Origin: Anagrus nilaparvatae
Lineage: Eukaryota; Arthropoda; Insecta; Hymenoptera; Mymaridae
Length of the DNA: 64,000 nucleotides
Assembly (NCBI GenBank): GCA_022575985.1
Contig: JAKSXM010000132.1
Span: 12,524,001 to 12,588,000, forward strand
Direction of reading: 5' to 3'
The position numbers were made by a program, and so were the translations under genes. Of this stretch, positions 1 to 8,612 are shown piece after piece. The notes under the pieces are model-generated. The model was not told the origin of the DNA. It ran no database searches and saw nothing but the letters and a program-made list of their open reading frames with translations. The stretch's first letter is position 1; every line of letters begins with the position of its first letter.

Positions 1-254
1 CCAGGCTGGCGAGTCAGTGGATGCAAGTCAAAAGATGGAGTTCATGAATAGAACTAAATGGCCTTGAACCTGTCGTGAAGTAATGTGAAAACGGTCCCGG
101 GATAGGCTCGCATAAGGTAGGAAGGGAGTGGAGTTTTAGTGGGTATAGGCAAGGTAGGTCGAGTCCCACATAACTGTCAGTTCGGATGCTGATCAGTATG
201 CGTAATGCATTTCTCCACTTCCTACGCAAAAAAAAAAAAAAAAAAAAAAAAAAA
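1..254 (+). mobile_element. 3' end of a non-LTR retrotransposon (UTR plus poly-A tail)
   Basis: The window opens in a GC-richer block that stops abruptly in an uninterrupted A-run (about 229-254), the form left by target-primed reverse transcription. No protein domain lies in the visible part. The composition resembles 3' UTRs of R1/I-type elements, but that is inference. It is not the same sequence as the 3' end of the R1-like element at 4080-6251. The 5' part lies outside the window. The tail joins directly to a truncated C-rich repeat at 255, so this insertion may have cut that repeat. Confidence 0.6.
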
Positions 255-398
255 TTATCCTAAGCCCAGATTTAATAAAGTCTCCTAATTATTCTAAGTC
301 TCATTTGACCCCCCCCCTTAAATAGGACAAATTAGATCCCCCCCTTAATTTTCAAGTTCTGAAGTACCCCCTCCCTATAAACATGTTCCATGTTAAAA
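255..398 (+). repeat. Truncated copy of the AACATGTT / C-rich MITE-like family
   Basis: It has two C-homopolymer runs (about 309-317 and 339-344) and the conserved end acatgttccatgttaaaa at 381-398. It is the inverse of 7861-8040, where the same order of C-run, spacer and end motif appears on the other strand. The distal part with ACCGGTT is missing, presumably cut by the poly-A insertion at 1-254. Confidence 0.75.
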
Positions 399-784
399 GT
401 CTGTCTAACAGCCACTGTGGGCTTGTTCTGATAAGCCGTCCGCCAGGGGCTTCTGAAAGATCTTCTACGAGTTTTGCCTATTTTATATAAAGTATTTGTG
501 ATTTTTGTGTGTATGTGTGTCTATAAGCAAATGTTTGTAAAGGTTGTGTGTTTTAGGAAGTAACTAGCAGCAAAAATCGGCCCCTTTTGGGGCCACCAAA
601 AAATACAACAACTATTCAAACCGAAGCTCTTTCACCAGGCAGATATAGTAATTAACAAATTCCTATAAAGAAAACCAATTATCAATATCTCCTTAGTCAA
701 GGTGCCACACCAGTAGTGTAAAATGTATCCAAAAATTTTAAATGTTCCTTATATATTTTTAGCTAGTGAACAAGTTTTAAAAGT
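399..784. other. Non-coding spacer with a Helitron-like 3' end
   Basis: I see no gene. A moderately GC-richer patch (about 405-475) and a GT-rich stretch (about 500-550) lead into the hairpin annotated at 564-594. The remainder to 784 is AT-rich without recognisable content. Confidence 0.5.
564..594 (-). mobile_element. Helitron-like 3' terminus (hairpin plus CTAG)
   Basis: On the minus strand a perfect hairpin GGCCCC-AAAA-GGGGCC (579-594) is followed after 11 nt by CTAG (564-567) and then T. This matches the known Helitron 3' signature: a GC-rich hairpin about 10-12 nt before CTRR, inserted before T. The element would extend toward higher coordinates. I could not place its 5' TC end, and no Rep/helicase coding is visible, so it would be a non-autonomous or broken copy. 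Confidence 0.45.
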
Positions 785-1175
785 TTTCATTCATTTCCCA
801 CTTGCCAATTTTAAGTAATTAAAGCTCTTCCGCCCAAAAGTATTCGCCCCATAATTTATAAAAAAATTGCAAATTTCTGAAAAATATTGCTGACAGCACC
901 GATTTTTGGTATAACTACCAGGTTTTTGGAGTTGTGTGATCCAAATTATTCTAAAATAAGATTTTTTAAATTTAAAATTCATTTTGAGCCCGCTATTTCG
1001 AGACTTAAAAATCTGATTTCAGAATTTTTGGATTAGCGACTCCGAAAACCTGATAAGAGTACCAAATATAAGTTCAATCAGCAATGTCTTTCATAACTTG
1101 CATTTTTGTAAAAATCTGTATTGTGTTAATTACTTAAAAATGGTTATCAGAAAATTGATGAAATCTTCGAAATCG
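785..1175. repeat. Imperfect foldback element, arms about 180-200 bp
   Basis: The left arm (about 785-985) and right arm (about 990-1175) are inverted, diverged copies. Matched blocks include ttttaagtaatta with its inverse near 1127-1142, and ccaggtttttggagt with actccgaaaacctg. A single-arm relative lies at 23440-23660, so this is a dispersed family. There is no coding capacity. Confidence 0.65.
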
Positions 1176-1673
1176 TTTTCAGTAAACAAAAATTCATAAG
1201 ACCCACTGAGGTGGATCTATTTTTTTTTTAATTTTTAGATTTAAACATCGCTGATACTTTGGGTGTTTTCAAATCATATTTTCAAACCCTCATTTTATAT
1301 TATATATTATTCACTGAGTAAGACAATAAGAATTTTTTTATAAAACTTAAATTAGCTAACATTTTTTTTGATTAAAAAAAATTATTCTATCGAGAAAAAA
1401 TTTTTGTTAATAAGTAGAATCTTAAAAATAAATTATGGAAAAAAATTTTTTAATTTTTCGGAAATTATTTATTTATTTATTTTATTCGTACATTTGTTTT
1501 TTTTTCACATTAACTTTTGCAGGACGAATAAAAAAGATATTGAAATGACATCAAATAATATCAACAAGTGCGATATCATAAAAAGCTTCTGGAATTCCTT
1601 AAGAAAAAAAAATTATATGTTAGTAATTTAAATAAGTTAATTCGTTGTAAAAAAAAATAAAATAAAATACAAT
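1176..1673. other. AT-rich spacer, nothing identified
   Basis: An 87-codon open frame (1368-1631) is low-complexity, rich in Lys, Asn, Ile and Phe, and has no recognisable motif. I regard it as chance in AT-rich DNA. Penelope-like coding similarity begins only at about 1674. Confidence 0.5.
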
Positions 1674-2400
1674 ATTCTGAAGAACTGTCGTCCCTTTCCA
1701 AAATCAAATATTAAAAATAGCTTTGAATTAATAAAGAAATTAAATTCAGTTAATATTCCTGATGATCACATTTTAATTTCACTAGATGTGACTTCATTGT
1801 TTTCTAATGTTCCAAAAAAATTAGTTTTAGAAGCTTTAGAAAAAAGATTTAATAATATACACTTGAAAGTTCCCTTTCAAGAAATTAAAGAAATCGCAGA
1901 ATTTATTTTTGATAATATATATTTTACTTTTGATGATAAAATATATAAACAAATTTTTGGTGTACCTATGGGGTCTCCAATTTCCCCCCTTTTTGCTAAC
2001 ATAGTAATGGGAGATTTGGAAACTGAAGCCTTAAGCAAACTTGACTTTTCACCGGTATTTTACTATAGATATGTAGATGGCATCAAAGCTTGCATACGGA
2101 AAAATAAAGTAATTAATACATTTAATAGCATTGACAGCCAAATCCAATTTACATATGAATTAGAAGGTAATAATTCTATTAGCTTCTTAGATTTATTACT
2201 TATAAAGCAAAACTCAAATATTATTACTGATTAGTACCAAAAACCTACATTTTCAGGTAGACTTTTAAATTTTAATTCAAATCACCCGATGCATAAAAAA
2301 ATAGGCATAATTTATAATCTAATAGACAAATTGATCACCTTGGCAGATAAAATATTCCAAAATAAAAATTTAGAATTTAGTAAAAATTTATTATTACTGA
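1674..2400 (+). pseudogene. Penelope-like element reverse transcriptase, decayed fragment
   Basis: One frame reads from about 1674, through a Met at 1788, to a TAG at 2232-2234, then continues in frame to about 2400. RT features in order: LDVTSLFSNVP (the SLDVxxLFTNVP block), FGVPMGSPISPLFANIVM (the PLE core), FYYRYVDG at the catalytic site, SFLDLL, and after the stop YQKPTFSGR with NHPMHKK. PLEs normally have YVDD and a Trp before the Tyr-x-Lys-Pro motif. Here the second catalytic Asp is Gly, and the Trp codon is apparently TAG. The N-terminus and the C-terminal GIY-YIG endonuclease are absent. The 3' side is cut at about 2400 by another repeat. The copy is inactive. Assignment to PLE is confident; the subfamily is not resolved. 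Confidence 0.85.
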
Positions 2401-2656
2401 ATTTTAATATTTGTTACGTCCAATTATAAAATTTATAATACAATTTTTTTTGACTTTGTTGGACTATCTTTTATACTAATATTAACTAATCTTTTCGATT
2501 TATAACTATAAACTCGTATTAGATACGTGGATATAATCTATATCTCTTTGAATCAATGTACCCAGTAGTTTTCTATTCATTAAAACGATTTTTTGATTTT
2601 AAATTTAGAAAAAATAAAAAATACAAAAAAAATAAAATAACAATTGAAATTATGAA
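2401..2656 (+). repeat. Copy of the GAAGCTTGGTCACAC repeat family, truncated
   Basis: It matches 7311-7570 on the same strand: ttttaatatttgtt.cgtcc, then a ttggac block, cgatttataa, tacgtggatataat, and attaaaacgatttttt. It stops at about 2656 inside gaaattatgaa, where the CR1/L2-like element begins. The tgatgaagcttggtcacac end is therefore missing here. Confidence 0.7.
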
Positions 2657-2671
2657 GGGGATAAACATCTA

Positions 2672-3911
2672 ATGACTAATTATCGACCAATATCTTTTAT
2701 CTCGAATATTGCTAAAATTTTTGAAAAAGCAATTTATAATAGTTTGGCAAATTTTATTCCTCAAAATAAAATACTTGCTGATAATCAAATCGGTTTTGTA
2801 GAAAAAAGGGGTACTAACGACGCTTTATTAAAGGTTACTGAACTTATCTATGAAAGTATTGACCAAAGTAAACAAACTATTGCTACTTTTTTGGACTTAA
2901 AAGTAGCTTTTGATACAGTTAATCATGATATTTTAATAGACGCAGACTGAGTTCATATGGTGTTAGGGGTTTAGCTCCTAATTTACTGCCTAGTTACTTG
3001 ACAGATAGAACACAATCAGTTAAAATTGATAATAAAAAAAGTAATAGTTGTAATGTTACTATGGGAGTACCTTAAGGAACGATATTGGGTCCATTGCTCT
3101 TTATATTATACTTCAATGAACTGCTAAAATTATTACCTTTAAATTTAGTATCATATACAGATGATACAGTAATTATCTTTTCAGGCAATTCATGGAAGGA
3201 AGTGCAGGATAAGATGAATAGCACTTTGGAGGTGGTTGGTGACTGGTTAGACAGTAACCAACTATCTTTAAATGCAAATAAATCAGTGTACATGGCTTTC
3301 TCTACTAGGAAAAAAAATATTCTGAATAACATAAATATACAAATATATGGTATAAAATTAAATTCAGTTGATAATTATAAATATTTAGGTGTTATTTTTG
3401 ATTCTCTTATGAAATGGAAAAATCACATATTAAACATAACTACTAGAACAAAGTATACAAAGTATATTTATATTGCATAAATTAAAACATCAACTCTTGA
3501 CAACCACACTGGTTTCAATTTATTATGCACTCTTTCAAAGCATTGCTAATTATGGACTCGTTGCTTGGGGTGGAGCCTATAAAAAATATCTGAATCTTAT
3601 TTTTAATTTACAAAAAAGACTGACAAAAATAATTAATAAGAAATGTGAAAAAAAATTTAAACATTAAGGAATCCTATATTGCAAATTCTATAGTATATTT
3701 TTACAATGGTTTAAAAGACAGTTTTTTAAATAATAAGAATATAACTAGAAACAAATCAATTATACTGCCTAAATCAACAAAAAATATTGGATTCAATAGA
3801 AGTTACATGATTGCAATAAAAAACTATAATAGATTACTAAACAACTTAAAAATTCTTAATACAGATGCTAACAATTTAAAATTGAAGATCAATAAAGTAT
3901 TATTTTCCTAA
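2672..3911 (+). pseudogene. Non-LTR reverse transcriptase (CR1/L2-like), frameshifted
   Basis: Segments in three frames make up the RT palm, thumb and C-terminal region. 2672-2950 has NYRPISFISNIAKIFEKA, DNQIGF and FLDLKVAFDTVNHDIL. Next comes GVP-stop-GTILGP, where the Gln codon is TAA at 3073-3075. 3085-3480 has the catalytic block YTDDT (normally YADD) and KYLGVIFD. 3473-3667 and 3645-3911 carry the C-terminal region in two further frames. Frameshifts lie near 2945-3000, 3475 and 3655. RT copies RNA into DNA at a nicked target; this one cannot. The relic at 44221-45720 is its closest relative in the window (shared YKLKHQ segment). Clade assignment rests on motif style only. Confidence 0.85.
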
Positions 3912-4064
3912 TTTTACTTTAATGTTTTAAATAATCTTAGTCTTACTTTTCTAGTCATAATAGTTATTTTCATTTAAATTTTTTTAGTATATTAATAAAA
4001 TTATTTTACCTATTACTTTACCTATTAATTCAATTGCTGGTTACATAATACAATATTATGTAAT

Positions 4065-4079
4065 ATAATATTTTATATT
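4065..4079. repeat. Left target-site duplication of the R1-like insertion
   Basis: ataatattttatatt here is identical to 6252-6266. The two copies flank the R1-like element exactly, next to its poly-A tail (T-run from 4080 on the plus strand). Confidence 0.85.
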
Positions 4080-4488
4080 TTTTTTTTTTTTTTTTTGTGT
4101 CAAGGGAATCTTGTGAATCTTGCATCAGCCATGGAGTGTTTGCGGGCCTTAAAGACCCGCAAATTTCCATGACCGCCCAGTTGCACAAAGTGTACAACTG
4201 GGGGACCACCGGCGAACGCGGTCGCCGGCTACGCCCCAGATTCTTACTGGATAAACACACTATAAACCCCCCTGCGCTTGTTTGCCCCAAACCGGAACTC
4301 CCTTTTCAGGTATAACTTCAGTTTGGGACGCGCAGCCTAGGCAACTGGCCGCTGCCTTCCCCCAGCCTAGTGACAGGAGAGCAATCTACGATAGAAAGCC
4401 CTCCTCCTTTTTCTTCAACAAGGTGGCCCTTATATCATCTGTCAGACCCCCGGTTCAACTTGCCCATTACGACTTTGTAACCAAGACC

Positions 4489-5565
4489 TCAGGGGTCTTT
4501 GTTTACATCCTCACGTAATGAACGCAGGTATCGAGCCTTGCTTTGACGGATAGCTTTGGCCAGCCGGTGTTTAGCATCCTTATGTTCCTGGGAAAGTGCA
4601 GCAGCCTCGGGCCTGTCCCGTGCTCTCTGCGCCCTTCTTCGCGTCCTGTGGCACTCCTTGCGGAGCTCCGCTATTGCGGAAGTCCACCAGTAAACTGGCT
4701 TTCTCCCTTTCCAGGGCCTTCGACGAGGCATAGAGGCGTCACACGCCCCTCGCAATAGAGACGTTACTTTCTTGACTAAGATTTCAGCCTCGCGGGGACC
4801 TGTAGCCTCTCCATGCCAAGCGGGGACGGACGACGACTCCATTCGAAGATACTCTTCGAACTTGTCCTCGTCCATCTTTGGTACATTCCAACCCAAGGGA
4901 CGCCTCTTGTACGGAGGCCGTTTGGAGGTTCCCTCAAGCACCCGGAAGGTGATGTAATGATGGTCGCTACCATTGTAACCATCCATCACCGTCCATTCGC
5001 CGATTCTCCCAGACGCACCTTCTGTTGCAAAGGTTATGTCTGGGATAGAGGCACCCCAACCTGTTCTCTTGTAGGTGGGCCGGTTTCCTCTATTCTGGAC
5101 CACTAGTTTGTATCTAGTGGCCATTTGCAGTACCTGCTGTCCCCTAGGATTGGTCGTCGGCATGCCCCATTCTAAGGCCCTAGCGTTAAAGTCTCTAGCA
5201 AGGATAACGCTTCCAGTTACCGTCCAAACCGTGTTCTCGATGCTGGCCAGCTTTAAAGCCAGCACTTCCAAGCTATCGTTTGGGGAGAGGTAGCAACTTA
5301 TATAAGTTGTCTCCCCGCACGTGACCCAAACGTGGCAATTGCCTTTCCCTTTTTTGGTCAAGGTCGTTTGGGCTCTACCCCGGAGCCATATGGCGCAGCA
5401 GCCAGTGTCATCGGTTAGCCAGTATTTGTGGTTCATGTTGTATGATTGCTCGCTTAGTAAGAGGATATTTGAATCCTCTTCACGAGCAATCTGTTCCAAC
5501 AAAGCACCAGCTTGCCGGGGTTGGTTCATGTTCCCTTGTAGAACCTTGATCATTTCCGATGACAC
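4489..5565 (-). pseudogene. ORF2 N-terminal part: apurinic-type endonuclease of an R1-like element
   Basis: An uninterrupted 358-codon frame. APE-like endonuclease motifs in order: QGNMNQ (Asn12), LLLLSEQ (Glu39), ILARDFNARALEWG (Asp125, Asn127), PDITFAT (Asp176) and GSDHHYI (Ser200-Asp201-His202). These residues coordinate metal and cut the target strand in the family. Family members usually have GDFNA; here the Gly is Arg (residue 124). From about residue 210 the linker toward RT is present, rich in Lys and Arg (YWWTSAIAELRKECHRTRRRA), ending at DVNKDP then TGA, where Trp-Gly usually follows. The chosen ATG overlaps the end of Gag by 16 nt in another frame, as is usual for ORF1/ORF2 of this clade. 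RT is absent, so this is a remnant of ORF2 even though the frame itself is open. Confidence 0.85.
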
Positions 5566-6246
5566 TTATTCCTCGCCACAGCCAGAGCCTCACGGTAGCT
5601 GGGGCAGTTTCCTTCTCCGGCATAGTGTTCCGTAGAGCACTTGTCGTCCCTATTCTTGCACAGGAAACACTCGGGTGTTTCCTTCTTGCATTCTGTTCTT
5701 TTGTGGCCATCCATGCCACATTTGAGACATGCTTTTCTACGGTCTGGGCCTTTGCAGACATACTGATTTTGTCCATAGCCCAGACACTTAAAGCAGCGCC
5801 TTGCATCTGCTCGAAAGCGCACTCTGTTCAAAGCCCATCCAATTTGGATTTTCCCTTTTTTGGCTAGGCGGAGAGCATCAACTTCGAGTAATTCCACCAC
5901 AGCCATTTGACTCATTGTGCCTTTGGTTTTGAAAATGGTAACCAGGAGGTTTTCCCCGTTTTCAATACCTATCGCCTTGGCAACTGCCTACTGGATCTCC
6001 TGTTCTTTCGTGACCCCATCTAAATCTCGAATTTCGAGTTTGAGCATGGGGATCATGTCCCGAACGTTCGAATCAGGGCCCGTTACCGCTTGAACTGCTT
6101 CCTGCAGTTTCCCGGAGTCCAATATCGATTCCAGCTCGATGAGGACGCTGCCGCCTTGCGTTTTGCGGATTCGATGGACTTTAGCCCCCGAATCTTCAAG
6201 CTGGACGTTCTTCTTAATACTGAGAAGAGTTTCCTCGTATGTATGG
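5550..6246 (-). pseudogene. ORF1 (Gag-like, zinc knuckles) of the R1-like element, broken
   Basis: One frame runs from about 6246 to the TGA at 5550-5552, interrupted by one TAG (plus-strand CTA at 5988-5990), probably a decayed Gln codon. The N-terminal part is missing. Counting from the Met at 5915, zinc knuckles lie at Cys41-Cys54, Cys63-Cys76 (CLKCGMDGHKRTEC, complete CCHC) and from Cys83. The first knuckle has Gln at residue 49 where the family has His. Gag of this class binds element RNA. The Arg/Lys-rich Gag tail overlaps the ORF2 start. Confidence 0.85.
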
Positions 6247-6251
6247 CCTGC

Positions 6252-6266
6252 ATAATATTTTATATT
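6252..6266. repeat. Right target-site duplication of the R1-like insertion
   Basis: Identical to 4065-4079. The interrupted CR1/L2-like 3' UTR resumes immediately after it. Confidence 0.85.
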
Positions 6267-6472
6267 ATATATGTTATTTTTTACTAAAATAATTGTTTAT
6301 TTTTATTTTTCTTAATGTATATCTATAATTAATTTCTATTAAGTTTAATTATTAAATTTTAATTTTTATATTGTAATTCTATTTTTCAAAATTTAAAACC
6401 TGGCTCACAAACAGATAATGTTTTATCTCCGTGAGCTACATACTTATATGTATAAGCCTTTGAGCTTACTGG

Positions 6473-6497
6473 TAAATAAATAATAATAATAATAATA
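6473..6497 (+). repeat. AAT microsatellite tail of the CR1/L2-like element
   Basis: About seven AAT-type units directly follow a conserved-looking ggtaaataaa. CR1/L2-type elements often end in short microsatellite-like tails rather than poly-A. Confidence 0.7.
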
Positions 6498-6507
6498 AAA
6501 CTTACAT

Positions 6508-6795
6508 ACGAATATTAAGTGTTATTTTCATACTGATGAAGCTTGGTCACACTTAAGAAAGCTGAAATAACCCATTTTTGCATCTTTTTCGTAATTTTCA
6601 TAATTTCAATTTTTAATAATTTTTTTATTTTATTTTTTATTTTTTAATTTTCATTTTTTCTAAATTTAAAATCATAGTTTCAATAAAAAAAATCGTTTTG
6701 ATGAATAAAAAACTACTGGGTACGTTAATTTAAAGAGATATAGATTATATCCACGCATCAAAATGTGAGTTTATAATTATAAATCGAAAAAATGT
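6508..6795 (-). repeat. Copy of the GAAGCTTGGTCACAC family, inverted
   Basis: Begins cgaatattaagtg, then tgatgaagcttggtcacac, gctgaaataaccc, and poly-A/T-rich DNA, followed by the inverse of the tacgtggatataat and cgatttataa blocks. It is the reverse complement of 7380-7672. The segment matching 7311-7375 is absent on this side. Confidence 0.7.
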
Positions 6796-7227
6796 TCTAA
6801 TTTTTTTGTTAATATAAGAAAGTTACTTTTTACAGTGTAGATATTAGAACTTTCATAGAAAAAAATGAGGTATTACATCCAAATTAAAAAAAAAAAAGTA
6901 GTTTGTGATTTTTTGATGAACAAATTTTGATTGACGATGAAATGTCACCGGTTACAGACATACATACATACTTTTTTTTAATTGGGTTTTTAGCTTCCGA
7001 GGGTCTCAAAATGCGCTTATATGTTGAAAAATCAAAATTTCACCTATCACAATGGTTCCTCTATATGAGAAATCAAAAAAAGCCAAAAATTTATTAACAA
7101 ACAAATAAATTACATAAAACAGTTTAATTAATTATGTAATAATAACGTCATCATAATCAAAACAAAAACACAAAAATACTTTTCATTATCTTCAATTTAT
7201 CTTCGGAAATTAATAAATTTTTTTTTA
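6796..7227. other. Spacer between inverted repeat copies
   Basis: AT-rich, with a short catacatacatac run near 6960 and a slightly GC-richer patch near 6995-7075. I see no coding sequence. It lies between two copies of the same repeat family and may be part of an older composite element. Confidence 0.4.
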
Positions 7228-7672
7228 GCGAATATTAAGTGTGATTTTCGTACTGATGAAGCTTGGTCACACTTAAAAAAGCTGAAATAACCCTTTCTTG
7301 CATAATTTTTTCTTTTAATTTTAATATTTGTTTCGTCCAATTTTTTAAAAAATTTTTATTAACATTTTTTTGACCTTGTTGGACAATAATAAATCTTTTC
7401 GATTTATAATTATAATCTCACATTTTGATACGTGGATATAATAATAATCTATATCTCTTTGAATTAACGTACCCAATAGTTTTTTATTCATCAAAACGAT
7501 TTTTTTTTATTGAAACTATGATTTTAAATTTAGAAGAAATGAAAAATAAAAAAAAAAAATTAATAAAAATTGAAATTATGAAAATTACAAAAAAAATGCA
7601 AAAATGGGTTATTTCAGCTTTCTTAAGTGTGACCAAGCTTCATCAGTACGAAAACCACACTTAATATTCGTA
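7228..7672. repeat. GAAGCTTGGTCACAC family: short inverted arm (7228-7310) joined to a full copy (7311-7672)
   Basis: 7228-7310 is the minus-strand end (gcgaatattaagtgtg, tgatgaagcttggtcacac). 7311-7672 is the most complete plus-strand copy and ends with the inverse of the same motif (gtgtgaccaagcttcatca). The two arms make a partly palindromic element with the same terminal block at both outer ends. An open frame at 7425-7664 is a by-product of this repeat. Confidence 0.7.
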
Positions 7673-7860
7673 AATAACTCATGAAATTAAACCGAAAGTT
7701 TGAGTTACTTGAATAAAAATAAAATTCGAACTGAGAGAAATTAAAAAATTTTCCCCTGCTTTTAACATGTGGCAGTGTCTTTTTTCAAAAAAACAAGCTG
7801 CTTTCTTAAGTTCTAAGGAAATTCTCTTACTAATACTAACACAATTCTGGTCAATGTGTA

Positions 7861-8280
7861 TTTTAACATAGAACATGTTTATAGGGAGGGGGTACTTCAG
7901 AACTTGAAAATTAAGGGGAGGGGTCAAATGTATCCTATTTAAGGAAGGGAGGGGGGTCAAATTTGTCCTATTTAAGGGGGGGGGGTCAAATGAGACTTAG
8001 ATTAATTAGGAGACTTTGAAAAATCTGGGCTTAAGGACTTGGAATAATTCAGGTTTAGGGACTTGGAATAATATCGATTAAGGGACTTGGAATAATTCAG
8101 GTTTAGGGAATCAAAATAGTTTGGGTTTAGAATCTTAACAGCTAGTGAGGTGATAATTACAAATTATAAAATTAGAAAATTGTATTGTAATGTTGAGTAA
8201 CATTTGTATTATACCTAGTCCTCAGCTGGAAGTAAACATGTTTCATGCATTTAGGTTGTGTTTACACAAACCGGTTATAA
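7861..8280 (-). repeat. AACATGTT / C-rich MITE-like family, longest C-rich copy
   Basis: Reads on the minus strand from the ttataaccggtttgtg end (8280) to the acatgttctatgttaaaa end (7861). It has three G-runs on the plus strand (about 7915-7985) and three internal repeats of about 25-30 bp containing gggacttggaataat (about 8030-8130). It is the inverse of 255-398 and related to copies at 23742, 30551, 43138 and 54578. There is no coding capacity. Confidence 0.8.
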
Positions 8281-8365
8281 GTTTTTTTAATTTTAATATT
8301 TGTTTCGTCCAATTTTTTTAAAAATTTTTAATTACATTTTTTCGACCTTGTTGGACAATAATAAA
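8281..8365 (+). repeat. Partial GAAGCTTGGTCACAC family copy
   Basis: Repeats ttttaattttaatatttg, tttcgtccaatttttt and gaccttgttggacaataata, as at 7311-7390, then diverges. It abuts the ACCGGTT end of the preceding element. Confidence 0.65.
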
Positions 8366-8612
8366 TTTTTATTACGACATAGTTGTAAATGTACGATTTT
8401 GTCAATACAAAATTATTAAAAATAATTAAAATTAAAATTTAAAAAATTATTACGAAATAAGTCAATAAATTCATGGTCGGACCTAATACTAACATCATAC
8501 AACCGGGTATGAGGTGTAAATGTCTGAGAGACTAATATTCTATTATTCCTATTATGGATTTTCATACGGCAAAAATCCATACGGGGGCCGTATAAAATGG
8601 TCCATTAATACG
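8366..8612. repeat. Spacer ending in ATACGGC / CCGTAT-rich DNA
   Basis: From about 8560 it holds several copies of atacgg or ccgtat, including gattttcatacggc, which recurs at 9770-9783 on the far side of the foldback in direct orientation. No gene. Confidence 0.5.

Larger units (their letters stand above)
4080..6251 (-). mobile_element. R1-like non-LTR element with the reverse transcriptase deleted
   Basis: Read on the minus strand, the order is: 5'-truncated Gag, endonuclease ORF, about 390 nt of GC-richer 3' UTR (4097-4488), and a poly-A tail (T-run 4080-4096). A 15-bp target duplication bounds it (4065-4079, 6252-6266). The RT and C-terminal domains that should follow the endonuclease are missing: the frame ends in DVNKDP followed by TGA, and UTR-like sequence starts soon after. 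The copy is clearly GC-richer than its surroundings and less decayed than other RT relics here, so it is a comparatively recent arrival. It probably moved as an already deleted copy using enzymes supplied in trans. Confidence 0.85.
2657..6500 (+). mobile_element. 5'-truncated CR1/L2-like non-LTR element, split by an R1-like insertion
   Basis: The first half (2657-4064) carries RT coding and the start of the 3' UTR. The second half (6267-6500) carries the rest of the UTR, including a gctcacaaacag / ctgtgagc-like block and an AAT-microsatellite tail at 6473-6497, typical of CR1/L2 elements. The R1-like element 4080-6251 sits between them, flanked by a 15-bp target duplication. No endonuclease or ORF1 is present, so the copy is 5'-truncated, as is common for this class. 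Confidence 0.75.

Noticed and set aside
1368..1631. 87-codon frame before the Penelope-like RT
   Set aside because: Low-complexity Lys/Asn/Ile/Phe composition and no RT-upstream motif; the coding similarity begins only at about 1674.
4543..5867. Plus-strand open frames across the R1-like element
   Set aside because: They are antisense shadows of the GC-richer endonuclease and Gag coding on the minus strand; no independent motifs.
7679..7960. 93-codon minus-strand frame
   Set aside because: It overlaps the C-rich repeat copy starting at 7861 and shows no domain; the proline-rich start comes from the repeat.
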